This document shows, in pieces, positions 9,857 to 21,303 of a DNA stretch of 47,409 nucleotides. Numbering within the stretch: position 1 is the first letter of the stretch; each line of letters starts with the position of its first letter. The stretch comes from Auxenochlorella pyrenoidosa (lineage: Eukaryota > Chlorophyta > Trebouxiophyceae > Chlorellales > Chlorellaceae): positions 449,709 through 497,117 of the forward strand of contig KQ482066.1 in NCBI GenBank assembly GCA_001430745.1, in the 5' to 3' direction. Under the pieces are notes generated by a model. The model worked only from the letters and a program-made list of their open reading frames with translations, was not told where the DNA came from and searched no databases. The position numbers and the translations under genes are program-made.

Positions 9857-12691
9857 TCAGAGGTGGTCGGGTGCCACCTCGGAGGAGGACAGCTGCTGGG
9901 CCTTGCGCAGCGCCTTGAACTCGTCCCGCAAGCGGGCGGCCTCGTCATAGCGCCCATCCTCCAGCGCCGTCTCCATCGCCACCATGAGGCTGCAGGCAGG
10001 GGCCAGGGTGGAGGCGCGGGTGCTGGCACAGAGCACGACTGGACAGCTGGGCTGCAGCAGGCGCGTGCAAACGAGCATCCCAGGCCCCAGCGTGCAGCCC
10101 CGGCGGATGCAGATGGCGGGGCTCGACACAACCAGGGGTGGGCAGCACCGCATTGAGGAGCTCCACAAACACTCCCAACTGCAGCTTCACACCCCGCTTG
10201 CCAACCCTCACCTGATGGCGCGGTCGCTGCTCAGGATGTCGTCTATCTGGGCCTGCAGCCTGCAGATCAACGTGGTTGGAGAGGGGGTGGTCAGGATGCG
10301 CGCAGCTGGCTTCAGCAGCGGCTGGGGCAGCAGGGGAGCATGGGCAGTCAATCTATGTTGGGGTCAGTCGCCTGTCGCATGCCCTCTCAACCTCACAGCA
10401 ACGGAGAGATCAAACGATCCGTCGCGCTGCTGGCTTGCAAAGAGCTGCTCAGCTGCTGGTCAGCCGGACACGAAACAAGCAGACCCCGCAGCAGCGGCTC
10501 ACTGCTTGGCGTCCTCAAACCGCTCCTCTGCGATGGCCAGCTGCAGGTGCAGCTTGTGCATGATGGTGGGGTCCGAGTACGCCAGGATCTCCTCCCTGCA
10601 GGCAGCAGCAGCAGCGGCAGGCGCAGCGGCGGGGTGAGCCGGTGCAGGAAGGAGCAAGGCACCCAGGCCTCAACAGTTGCAGACAGCGCAGCTGCCTGCG
10701 GCCCAGCACCAGCGGCTGCCATGTAAGTGGCACGGAGCCGCAGCAACGGGACGCATATGGGGCGGCCCATCGTGGGCCACTCGTGCCTGCAGGTTGACAC
10801 TGCAGCTGCATGGCCCAAAGCTCGGCGCACCCCACCTGCAGCTGCGCACGACCTCTGCGTGCTGCTCGCCGCTGCCGCTGCCGCCGTTGGAGGGGCCCTC
10901 CTGGAAGGAAATCACGGGGTGCGCCATCTTTGCCGCTAGCTCCTGCAGAAACCAGGGGCAGGGCACCGGGCTGGCAGGGGTGCAGAGAACACCAGCAGGG
11001 CGCGGCACCAGGCATGAAGAATTTGCCCATCGTGGCTGCAAGGTGTGCATTGCGCCACCCGACTGCTGGCCTCCCGACGCTGCACCGCAGGTCTGCCCCT
11101 GCGCGCATCTGCCTTGCTTGCACGTGCCACGCCCCGGCCTCGGCTGGCCTCGCCCCCTCGCACCCGGTTCACGTAGATGGCGGCCCCAAACCGCACCGCC
11201 AGGTTGATGGCGTCTGCAGGGCAGAGGGGCAGGCGCAGCCGGGGTGGGCGGGCAAGGCGTTGCATAGAGTCGAGACTGCATAGAGTCTAGTAGTAGCACA
11301 GACTGATCACGTTGCTGCCCTGGCACACTGCCCATGGTGGGCGGCATTGCCCTTCTGCCCCTGCGGCTGGTGCTGCAGCGCTGCCTCACCCGAGGGACGC
11401 GCATCCACGTCGATCTCCACCGACGGCGGCACGTCGCCCGGCAGCTGCGCGCTGCTCGACTTGATGCCGCGGCTGCGCGACAGGTGCACGCGCGCGTGGT
11501 ACGTGTTGCCCCTGAGCTCGGTGATGCGCACCTAGGGGAAGGGGGGGCAGCGGCGGCAGTGCTAGGTGCGCCAGAGGAAGGGGGGCAGGAGACATGCCCA
11601 CCCGCAGCGTGCCCTGCGCCTGCTTCAGCAACGGGACAACACGCCCAAGGCAGTCGCTTGGCCGGCACAATGTGGACGGCCCAGAGCACTCGCGGCTGCC
11701 CTCGTCGCGTGGCGGCTTGCGCGCAGTGTCTGACAGGGCGCGTGCGGAGAGCAGCGCGGCGCAAGCCAGCAAGACCGCAGGCACGCCAGAAGGGGCTGGC
11801 TTGGCGGCGGCGGGGCGTGAGGGCCACACCTTGGTGATGCGGAAGCCCAGCACATCCAGCACGCTCTTCATGAGGTCGTGCGTCAGCGGGCGTGACTGCG
11901 GCACATGGGAGGGGCATAGTTGCATGACCAGCAGGGCAGGGAGAGGGTTTGCACGCGGGGCCCTAGTTGTGATGGGGTTCGGCCGCTGCGCATGGCTGTT
12001 GGCTCCCAGGCAGGTGGGCCTTGCGACGGCGTGAGCAAGGCCCTCACCGGCTCCTTGTTGTGGATCTGGTTCACGAGCGCCCCACATTCAAACTGCAGCA
12101 CGCATGTGGACAGAAGGCGTGCGGGCGTGAGGAGCAGCAGTGGAGGCGGCAGAGCATCCCCAGCGCAGGCAAAGGAGGCCAGAGAGCGCTCCTGGCATCC
12201 CGCCGCAGCGCCCCCCCCGCACCGCTCCAATGTACACCGGCAGCAGCGTCTGCGTCTCCTTCAGCCGAAGCAGCACGATGTGGCCGTACTTCTCATTGGC
12301 CTTGACCCTGTAACCAGGGATCACAGTGGAGCGCAGTCTGCGCCGGCGCCCTGCCCGGGCCCGAGCCTTTGCCTGGCGCCGGCGGCGCGCCCGGTGGACG
12401 CCGCCACTGACCTAAAGAGCTGTCACCCGGCTTGGCTCAGAGCCTCCGACCGGGTATCGTGAGCACCCTTGATCGGCAAGCTGCGCCTGGCCCTGCAGGA
12501 GATCGGTCCCAAGGTGGAGACACTCACTCTGCGACCACCGCCTCCTCATAGTCCCGCAGGCTAAAGTCCCCCGAGGAGGCACGAAGCGGCAGCGGCTTCC
12601 GGGACGTCCGACGCAGAGCCCTCGGAGGCCGGTGCAGGCGGCAGGCTGCCGGGAAAGCCCGGGCTGTCGGGTGCTGCAGCGCAAGCGGCAT
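9857..12691 (-). CDS. BBD: BBD-type bifunctional nuclease (DUF151/BFN domain + UVR motif), probably plastid-targeted
   Basis: Ten exons (minus): 12691-12528, 12307-12223, 12092-12048, 11895-11830, 11531-11390, 11213-11164, 10942-10836, 10595-10503, 10259-10212, 9989-9857. They sum to 933 nt, 310 residues, in phase. The first 30-40 residues are basic and Ser/Ala-rich (HRPPRALRRTSRKPLPLRAS), like a transit peptide. The BFN fold follows: YGHIVLLRLKETQTLLPVYI, CGALVNQIHNKEPSRPLTHD, SVLDVLGFRITKVRITELRG, NTYHARVHLS, then VDARPSDAINLAVRFGAAIY. The C-terminus carries UVR-like helices, the last reading LEDGRYDEAARLRDEFKAL. BFN plus UVR is the architecture of plant BBD proteins, described as DNase/RNase factors in defence and ABA responses. 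All nine introns appear to be GT-AG. Start choice: the 12691 ATG heads an exon that joins in phase to the conserved domain. Nuclease activity is inferred from family. Confidence 0.93.
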
Positions 12692-12947
12692 GGCGTTGTG
12701 TTAAACACCCTGCACCCGGGGGCCGCCCAGATTCAGCAGAACATTGCTCAGCAGGCCCAGCAGGCCACTCGAAAATGCAGCCTCCTGGTCCCGCAGGACA
12801 TCCCACCCACCCCAGCAGGTTGATCGGACTGTGATCACCCCGGCAACCCTTGCCCCTCGCACGCTAGACAGCTGTGGACTCCTCCTGTCGCGTAGGCCTT
12901 TCGAAGAACCCTCGGACGCTGGACAGTCGCCGCGTATCAACACTTCA
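12692..12947. promoter_or_regulatory. Divergent intergenic region BBD / NEMP
   Basis: These 256 bp separate the two ATGs and must hold both 5' UTRs. No clear core-promoter element was recognised. Shared regulation of the two genes is not shown. Confidence 0.4.
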
Positions 12948-15900
12948 ATGGCGGACTGCTGCCATATGGCGCGCCGGCTGCTGCTGCTGGCCGCTGTCGT
13001 CGTCGCCGCGCTGGCAGCGCCCGCTGGCAGTGAGGCGCCCAGCGACGCTGGCAGCCCTGGCCTGCTGCAGGTGACTGAAACAGTTTGGTCCATCAAAGGG
13101 TAGCAGTCAACATGAGAAAACTGTGCTGGAGGCGGCGTGCAGCGCGTGCTTGCATCGCAGGCGTGTGCGCCAGCGCCAAGGCTTGGCGCGTCACCTGGCC
13201 ACGCTTCGCCTGCCACCCCGGCCCACGCAGCAGGTGCTCAAGCTGTCCGACGGCACGGTTCTGCAGATCGAGCAATTCAACCTGCCGCCCAAGGTGTCGG
13301 CGCTGCCGCATCTGTTCAGCAGCGCTTCGGTGGAGGTGCACTGCAGCGGGCACGCGGTGAGGGCAGGGCGCCAAGGTCCCCCGAGTGCAGGATCTGGGCT
13401 GGCGGTGCAGGAGGCGCAGAACTGCATGGCCCGGATGCCAGTGCCAAGGCGCATTGTACTTTGCGCTCGACAGGTTTTGGGCACATCTGCATCGGCAGGC
13501 TTCAAAGGGCAGGCAGGCGAGCACAGTTTGCCGTCTTCTCAGCAGCACCAGCAGACGTTGCATCATGCCACTGCCCCTGCATCCCCGCCCCCTGCCTGGC
13601 CTCCCTACCTGCAGCACGACCTGCATGTCTTTGCTGGCCCCAGCATGGCGGCGGTGCGGCGGGCCTACGACCGAGGGGAGCGTGCCTGGTGCGGCCTGCG
13701 CCACCGGCTGCGCGAGTCGCCCAACTGCACCGTCTCCATCCCGCCGCATGGAACGACGCTGGTGGCGGTGGCAAAGCCACGGGCATGGCTGACAGGTGGG
13801 TGCCATTTTTGGTTGGGAGGGAGGCGGGTTTGCCTGCTGGGGTCACCGCCATGCCAGCAGGGCAGGAGGCGCACATGCCCAGCCGGCCGTGCTGCCGGCA
13901 GAGGTGTGCTTCTGGCCCTGCCATGCTTGGGACCGGCAGCGGCAGCAGGCATGCACTTGTAGCAGTGCAGAGGGCTGCACCACCGACGCCTACTAGCTGG
14001 GGGCTATGCACCACACGGGTTGCGTGCACCCCACCCAGCAGGGAGCGCCGATCGCAGCTGCCAGATGGAGCGGCGGCTGGAGCTGTCATGGGGGCGCCTC
14101 GCGGCCTTTGTGCTGGGCGTCTGGCTTTTCTGGTCGGCAGGGGCACTGAGCGAGTCCACCCCCTTCAGGTGGGCAGGTGCCACCCTGCCTTTGCGTGCAC
14201 GGCGCCAAGCCTCCGCGCCTGTGTCGCAGAGGGAAGCGCTTGGCCGAGGTCACAGCATGCAGCGGAGCATTGCTGGGCGCTGCCGTCCGGAAAACAGGCG
14301 CCAGCTGCGTTGCAACATGGGTTCATGCGTCCCGCTTGCGCAGGCTGACCGGCGGCACGCTGGGCGTGATGATGCTGTCTGTGCTCATCCTGCTCTTCAT
14401 TCTGTACCGGTGAGTGGTGACGAGCTGTTGCACTGGCCCACCCTGGCATTTTGTCGAGTGTGGACTGCTGCAGCGGCTCGGGGGCTGCTCTGCCAGTGCG
14501 TTGAGCGGCCGCAGGAGGCGGCCTGCATGGAACTAGCGGCGGTCCACGAGCTGCACTAGGGCTCAGCTTCAGTACGCCAGGTCAGGATGTTCGCGACAAG
14601 GTTCTCGTCTCCCCTGTCATCCACCATTGCTGTGCTGTCCCCCACCCTGCGCACCGGCCCGCAGGAAGGTGCCCCACAAGGGCAAGGTGTTTGCCGGCAC
14701 CGCTATCTTCGGCTCCTCCTTCCTGGCGGCCATGCGCTGGATGTTTGGGGTGTGGCTGCCCTCGGCCCACCAGGTGCATGCAGGGGGGCGCCGGCAGTGG
14801 GCTTTGCGTACTTCTGCGTACTATGTACGGCAAACGTCCTGGTGCAAGCACGAGGAGCGGGTTGTGGGATGACCAGAGGAGGGCCGCTGTCGCTCCCAGC
14901 AGGCTGGGGAATCCGACCAGCAACATGATTGGCCCCCGCCCACCCACCCACCACTCACCACCACAACCACTGGCCCCGCAGGTGCTGATGCACCCTGTCA
15001 CGCTTGCGTACCTTGCCCTCTCCGGCCTCGCCGGCCTGGGCACGACCTACTATTACAACAATCCAGGTGGGTGGGAAGCACTTGGGAGCAGCGGCAAGGG
15101 TGGGGCAGGTCCTGCTGGGCCGATGACTGATGTGCCCTGCAGTACTACAGGGCAGCCTCGCCATGCACGGCCGGGGGCAGTGTGCGCGCGTACGGCACAC
15201 GTGTGTGGTCGCGGGCATGCAAGAAGCCGGCAGGCACCACCAGAGCCCCACTGGCCCTGCACAAGCCTGAATGCTGTCCTAATGTCAACTTGACTTCCGG
15301 TATTACCAATGTTTACCAGAGCAAGCTTCGGCGTTGCGCCCTGCTGCCTGCAGAGAACCGCAAGCTCAACACGATGCTGCGCGTGGCGCTGCAGCTGGTG
15401 GGCCTCGCCTCTGTCTACTTCAGGCGAGGCGTGCGCGGCGCGCAGAGCGCCTGCTCCTGTGGTGACATGCACCGCCTGGGGCCCCACCAGCATGCCCTGC
15501 ACCCGGCCCAAAGAGCAGCTGCTTTTTCAGGGCTGGGCACGCCAGCATGCCCGCCCTGCGAGCCAGCCTGCCTCTGACCTCAGCGCGTGCCCAGCCCCCC
15601 TGCCGCCCTGCCTGCTGCCCGCAGCTCCTCAATGACCGAGACCTCTGTCGCCCTCTGCGCCACCCTGCTGGGTGCCAAGGCCTGGGACTTCCTGCAGCGC
15701 CACCGCTCGGTGCGNNNNNNNNNNNNNNNNNNNNNNNNNNNNNNNNNNNNNNNNNNNNNNNNNNNNNNNNNNNNNNNNNNNNNNNNNNNNNNNNNNNNNN
15801 NNNNNNNNNNNNNNNNNNNNNNNNNNNNNNNNNNNNNNNNNNNNNNNNNNNNNNNNNNNNNNNNNNNNNNNNNNNNNNNNNNNNNNNNNNNNNNNNNNNN

Positions 15901-17134
15901 NNNNNNNNNNNNNNNNNNNNNNNNNNNNNNNNNNNNNNNNNNNNNNNNNNNNNNNNNNNNNNNNNNNNNNNNNNNNNNNNNNNNNNNNNNNNNNNNNNNN
16001 NNNNNNNNNNNNNNNNNNNNNNNNNNNNNNNNNNNNNNNNNNNNNNNNNNNNNNNNNNNNNNNNNNNNNNNNNNNNNNNNNNNNNNNNNNNNNNNNNNNN
16101 NNNNNNNNNNNNNNNNNNNNNNNNNNNNNNNNNNNNNNNNNNNNNNNNNNNNNNNNNNNNNNNNNNNNNNNNNNNNNNNNNNNNNNNNNNNNNNNNNNNN
16201 NNNNNNNNNNNNNNNNNNNNNNNNNNNNNNNNNNNNNNNNNNNNNNNNNNNNNNNNNNNNNNNNNNNNNNNNNNNNNNNNNNNNNNNNNNNNNNNNNNNN
16301 NNNNNNNNNNNNNNNNNNNNNNNNNNNNNNNNNNNNNNNNNNNNNNNNNNNNNNNNNNNNNNNNNNNNNNNNNNNNNNNNNNNNNNNNNNNNNNNNNNNN
16401 NNNNNNNNNNNNNNNNNNNNNNNNNNNNNNNNNNNNNNNNNNNNNNNNNNNNNNNNNNNNNNNNNNNNNNNNNNNNNNNNNNNNNNNNNNNNNNNNNNNN
16501 NNNNCAGTATCGCACTCCCACAATCCCCGAGGGGGCTGCAGGGGTGCGTGCCGGTGCGGCAGAGGTCAGCCCGCTCATCCAGCGAGGTGCGCCGCCGAGG
16601 GCTGCATCAGGAGGGGCAGGAGGCTGGGGTGCTCGGCAGGTGGCTGCCAGCTTGCCTGCATCTGACGCCAGCCCACAAGCTTGGTCCGCCAAGTGCCCAC
16701 TCCACACATGCGGCCGTTTGCCTGCACTTTCGCAGGCCTGATCTTGAATGAAGAGACCGGGCACATCATCGGCATCGGCAAGGCCACCTACAACCGCCTG
16801 GGTGCGCAGCCTGGGGCTGCTGCCGGCACGAGGTGCCGCCCCTGCATTGCAAGCCCCCTGGCGCGCCGTTGTGCTTCTGTTTATTGGCCGCTGCGGACGC
16901 ACCGCTCCCCAGGGCATGCCGACTGCCCTGCGCGGGGTGTATCAGTCAGCCCACGCTCGCTCAGACACCCTGCTGCCCTCCCCTGGCGCCACCCCTCCCA
17001 TCTGCTGTGCAGTGGATGCCGGGTACGTCGTCGACCGGTTTGCCGGCACCATCACGCCGCCGCCGCCCAGCCCAGAGTCCCCCGCCCGCGCCAGCCGCGG
17101 CAGCGCCCGCTCCAGGCGGCGCCACACGCCGTGA
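12948..17134 (+). CDS. NEMP: Nuclear envelope integral membrane protein (NEMP/TMEM194, DUF2215; plant PNET2-like), interrupted by assembly gap
   Basis: Visible exons: 12948-13070, 13231-13356, 13615-13795, 14042-14168, 14344-14409, 14665-14773, 14982-15066, 15354-15423, 15625-15709, <16505-16586, 16736-16801, 17013-17134. A signal peptide (ARRLLLLAAVVVAALAAP) is followed by a Cys-containing lumenal part (VEVHCSGHA, AWCGLRHRLRESPNCTV). Membrane segments follow: LAAFVLGVWLFWSAGALS, LGVMMLSVLILLFILY, FLAAMRWMFGVWLPSAH, LAYLALSGLAGLGTTYYY, MLRVALQLVGLASVYF, TSVALCATLLGAKAW. The motifs ENRKLNTMLRVALQLVGLAS and LGVMMLSVLILLFILY match the metazoan NEMP pattern. The nucleoplasmic tail SPLIQRGLILNEETGHIIGI joins in phase across 16586/16736 and ends ITPPPPSP plus an Arg-rich tail. 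Exon 15625-15709 ends in phase 0 but the next visible exon start needs a different phase, so coding sequence is missing in the gap. Intron 15424 has a GC donor. ATG 12966 is an alternative start. Confidence 0.85.
15715..16504. other. Assembly gap (N) inside NEMP
   Basis: There are 790 N. The base run before it reads TCG|GTGCG, a splice donor, so the left edge lies in an intron. The right edge begins inside an open exon (16505-16586). Part of the nucleoplasmic domain of the NEMP protein is therefore hidden. Confidence 0.99.
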
Positions 17135-17692
17135 GGGGCGCACCGCGCTGCCCTCCGGGTCGCGTCTGAGCAGCTGCGGCCCTTGCTGCACGCGTGCGTC
17201 TGGCAGCACTGCTTGCGCTGCGCGCGGCGCGGTGCTGCAGGCAGCAAGCCAGCAGAGCCGTGCGCCCCAATGGCTGCGAGCGCCCCACGTGCTTTTATTT
17301 CTCTGCTGACTGCCGGCGCCTCCCGATAGCTCGGCTTGCCACGGCTTGCTGCTCCCAGTTTCTTCTCCAGTGCACATACCTGTTTGCCGACGGCGCTGCT
17401 GCAGCAAAGCAGCGCCCTGACTGACGCTCGAACTGCCCCAGATGACCCATCCCCTTCCCCCAGCTCAACTCAATGCTTCCCCTGATTTCCGCTTCTATCA
17501 TCTCGTGTGTTCCCACTGCCACTGCATGCATAGCGCTCCATGGTCAGCCTGTGTAGCCCACCTCTCTTCTCAACATGCCGCCGTTTTTATGTTCGTAGCG
17601 CCCAAACAGCTCTTTGGAGATGTAAGATTACAGCAGCACGCGCAACGACAGGGCTTGATTGTTCACAGCCTGGCGGAGTGCGCAAGCCCTGG
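17135..17692. other. Convergent 3' region NEMP / DMT-like transporter
   Basis: These 558 bp contain no supported ORF. The sequence is less GC-rich than the genes and pyrimidine-rich around 17440-17600. The only TGTAA seen is inside the palindrome at 17621-17632. Confidence 0.6.
17621..17632. terminator. Self-complementary double poly(A) signal TGTAA-GA-TTACA
   Basis: TGTAA on plus (17621-17625) and TGTAA on minus (17628-17632) are separated by two bases. It lies 487 nt past the NEMP stop and 61 nt past the transporter stop. TGTAA is the well-known green-algal poly(A) signal. Use by both convergent genes is inferred. Confidence 0.55.
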
Positions 17693-20172
17693 TCAGCATG
17701 CATGCCGGCCTGTTTCAGGTTGCCCGCGCTGTGCCTGCTGCGCTGCCCGCCGCTGCCGCGCTGCCAGCCGCCACTGCAGGGCGGTGAAGCCTGAGATGGC
17801 CACGACCACAAGGACAATGCCCGCCACCTGCAGACCCAGGGCCAATGGCGCTGCAGTAGTCAGGCCGGTGCATGCAGGAGGCAGGCCCAAAGTCTCTAGC
17901 ACCGCCACCGTGGCACCTGCTCCCTGCACAGGTTCTCGGCCACGTGCCTGGGGACTGCGCCGGCCCTGCATGTGGCAACTCCAGTTGATTGCATACAGAG
18001 CAGCGCACCTGCACCGCTGACTTGACGATCGTCACACCCAGCACCATCTTGCTGCCCGCCACGCTGCCGACCAGGCGCATGCCGAAGAACAGGGACACCA
18101 GCAGGCCGCCCAGTCGCACGGTGCTCTCCTGCGGCGGGACAGCTGGAAAGAAAGCTCTGCACGCACCACAGCTTGTGAGCATGCCGTGCCCTGCAGCGCC
18201 ATGCCGACGCCGCCAGGGCGGGCCATGCCAGCGCTCGATCTGTGAGGCGGCCAGCGCAGCGCATCCTGGGCCGGATGTGCGCTCCTGGTGCCTGCCCTGG
18301 CAGACCTGGATCAGCAGCGCGATCCATGCGTGCGCCAGGCACGCGCAGTAGATGAGAGCGCCCCAATCCTTGCCGTCCAGGCCGGCAAACTGCGCGCCCC
18401 AGTCGGCGCCGTCCACCCCCAGCGAGATGGGCAGGACGATGCACAGGTTGATGCCGATGATGGCATATTGCACCTTGATGGCGCTCAGGTTTGCGGCCCT
18501 CCCAAAGGCCTGCGGCAAGGCGGGCATGATTGTACAGGAGGATTGCTGTGAGCGCGCCCGCTGCACCAACACGTGGCTGCCTTGAGCTCCATCGCCGGCA
18601 TGTGTTGGGTTGCCCAGTTTCGAACCGTCTGGGCGCTGCGCTCCGGCTTGCCTGGGCAATGATGATGAACAGCGAGTTGCCCAGCATGGCAGCCACTGAG
18701 GCGCCAAAGCCCAGCCAGGCGCGGCCAGTGGTCAGGCTACCAGGCTCGCCAGCGCCGCCCTGCACCGCAGCGGCGTGAAGCGGGTGTGAGAGCCGCATTC
18801 CAGGACAGCCGAGGATACGGGTGCAGCCAGACAGGCATGCTGGGCTTGAGAGGCATGGTGCCTCAGCCGTGCTACTTGGGTGTGCAGTGCTCCCTGTCTG
18901 GTGCCGTGATGCCGGCGGTTGCAGGCATGCAAGGTCCGTGCCCTTGCTTGCCTTGATGTCGGGCACCAGGACCATGGCCGCGCCGCCCAGCATGACCGCC
19001 GCCGCAGGCACCACCGCCGCCCACTGCACGGGCGTTTTCAGCCACAGCCGGGACAGCACGGCGACGCAGACGACCGTGAAGAGGCTCAGCAGCATGACTG
19101 CAGCAGGGGAGAGGGGGCAGCAGCTGTAGGAGGCGTAGCAGTCGCAATGGCAATGCTCAGCCAGCCTAGCTGCCCTCCATGCTCTGTCAGGCGGTCGGCT
19201 GTTGCCGCCAGCCAAGAGCCCTAGCCCGCCTGCAAAACCTGCCCAGGCTCCACCTCCTAGCTCACCCACAGAGGGGTCCACCAGGCCGGGCCCAATGTTC
19301 TGCCCTAGTATGGCCACTTCGTAGCAGCCCGCCGCCGCCAGCAGCACGCATGTGCGGTGCGCTGCCGGGTTGCGGCGGTGCAGCCGCGCCAGGCCGGGCA
19401 GAGACGGGCCCAGGGCCTCGGCGCCGCCCGTACTGCAGGGGCCCCGGGCATGGGCATGGGCATGGCTGATGTCGCGTGCGGAGGCGCCGTCGCATGCCTG
19501 CTGCTGCAACGTGTCCTCGCAGCTGCGGCTGCCGAGCTTGGTGCTGCCATCCTCGCTGTCCTTGCCAGCGGTGCCGCTGCCGGCGACAGCACTGCTGCTC
19601 AGCGCGCTCTCCCAGGCGTGTGTGCAGGCAGCGGCGCCTGGCCCTGCCAAGGCTGAGCGCTGCCGTTGGCGGCGCCACATGCGCAGCGCGCAGTGCGGGA
19701 GCGTGTGGAGGAGCAGCAGCGTGGGCAGGGCCAGGAGGTTGATAGTGGAGGTGAAGCGCAGCGGCGGGAAGGGCGGCGTGGTGGTGACCTGCAGAGAGGG
19801 CGGCTGGCCAGCGAAATTTCTTTTCTTGAGCAATTTTGATGCAAGCAGACTCACTATAGACTGCTGCTGTGACCTCGCTGCCAGCTGGTGCCCCAGTCTG
19901 TTGAACTAGCAGCAGGTTTGCTGACCTAGGGCAGGCCGGCAGGGCTGCCTCTTAAGGGAGGACAACCACCCGGACACCGTGCTTGCCTGCAAGTAGCGTG
20001 CAAACACGCCGAGGAGTGCGACCATGACCGGGACCGCGGCTGCCACCACGAGCCAGAGCAGCAGCCTGGGCGCTGACAGCGGAGGCAAGGCCGCCGGCGG
20101 CGGCGGCGGCCGGCCTCGTGGCATATGGGCACTTTCGCGTCCTCTACGCTGCACATCATTGCTGTCCGCCAT
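17693..20172 (-). CDS. Multi-pass membrane protein resembling the drug/metabolite transporter (DMT/EamA-like) superfamily
   Basis: Seven exons (minus): 20172-19987, 19788-19266, 19097-18952, 18759-18652, 18509-18306, 18128-18009, 17923-17693. They total 1,518 nt, 505 residues, in phase. About ten hydrophobic helices are visible, including LLLWLVVAAAVPVMVALLGV, TINLLALPTLLLLHTL, LLSLFTVVCVAVLSRLWL, WAAVVPAAAVMLGGAAMVLV, FGASVAAMLGNSLFIIIAQA, IIGINLCIVLPISLGV and VAGIVLVVVAISGFTALQW. The short alternating loops and the pattern LFTVVCVAVLSRLWLKTPVQ then ...GGAAMVLVPD resemble one EamA repeat. A hydrophilic insert of about 75 residues (Ser, His and Cys-rich, HAHAHARG) sits between helices 2 and 3. 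Substrate and membrane are unknown. Three of six introns have GC donors (19986, 18951, 18651, each gcaagc). The family call rests on helix pattern only. Confidence 0.7.
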
Positions 20173-21303
20173 CTCGATTCTTCATGTCGCTGTAGAATGC
20201 AGTGCAGGTCGGCTGCAAGCAGGGAAAGTAGCGCCTTGCCCTTGTCTGCGGGCGCTCGGGCAATTGCGGTTCTTTAGAACGCTTGGAATAGCAATCTGTC
20301 AGGGAAAGCAGACCACATGCTTCAGGCGAAGTTGCACGCAATGACTCAAGCACCACGCCGTGCGCGGCGCCAGCCTTGCCGGGCGCCTTGCAAGTGCATT
20401 CTGCCTTGTGAGCGTTACAGCTGCCGATTCTGCTCTCACGAGACCCTGCGCTCTACGCGTCATCTTGAAATTGCTTTGGGGCAACCTACAGGGAGGTAAG
20501 CACTGGCGCAAGGCATGATCCGTGCAGCTCGAAGCCGAGGTGCAGCTTGCAGCGCCCCTGCCAGCAGGCAGATGTGGAATTTTTGAGAAACCCCCCACGA
20601 CAAGATTCTGCACTGCCTCACCGCATCAATGTCGGTCCATAGTCCAGAAATGCCCAGAGTGCTGCTGGTACCACTGGCAGAGTGCAGTGGGCTCGATTAG
20701 GGTGGGGCTGGCAACATGCATGGGCTCGGCAGCTCGAAATACTGCTGTGAACGCACAGCAGGGGTGGGCCCATCATGTTGGAGCGTACCTGAATCTTGAA
20801 ACAAGGATGGCACCGTACTGTTTCCAACTATGTGTTTGTTAGTCAAGGGCATGTGCTGTGAAGTCTTGTTCGCTGGCCATGGCCTGCCCCTAGGCAAGAA
20901 AGGTCATCTCGAGGCTGTGTTGCATCATAAGGGAAGCGGCTATAGCATACTCTTCGCCCTCGGTGAGATAATGCCAGGTGGATTCTACATCTGCTGCGCT
21001 ATGGCATGCAGGTCAAGGAAGCTACAATTAAGGATGGCGCATGAAGCAAGCAAGGCCAGCGTCTTGGGAACACGCACAGCGAGAGCTAGCACAATGCATT
21101 TCAAGTGTTTGGCAAGGATGCAGGATGAATGCAATGGAAAATGTAAAGGAGTTGCAAGGCAATGAACGAAAACAGTGAGCAAACATGTGCGAGAGTGCAG
21201 CCTGGCTGTCCAGGGGCTCAGCCAGGCAAGGCACCGAGGCACTCTTCCCTGGGTGCTCCTCGGTAGTGGCAGGCTCTCTCCAGCTGCGGCAAGGCGGTGC
21301 ACA
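20173..21303. other. Intergenic: transporter 5' flank and 3' UTR of the Moco-sulfurase-like gene
   Basis: This 1.1 kb lies between two minus-strand genes and is noticeably less GC-rich than the coding DNA. Small ORFs are present on both strands but none shows a domain or joins to neighbours. A minus-strand TGTAA (TTACA at 20415-20419) could end the upstream gene's mRNA, though it is 885 nt from that stop codon. Confidence 0.55.

Noticed and set aside
15420..16917. Several open frames across the N runs (also 29665-30950)
   Set aside because: N positions hide stops, so these frames are artefacts of the gaps.
17896..19854. A 652-residue open frame on the minus strand
   Set aside because: It is the transporter's second exon read on through introns. 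The correct splice sites cut it, and much of it is a wrong frame made open by high GC.
20173..21303. Small protein genes in the 1.1-kb spacer
   Set aside because: Short ORFs on both strands lack domains, splice partners or codon bias like the neighbours.
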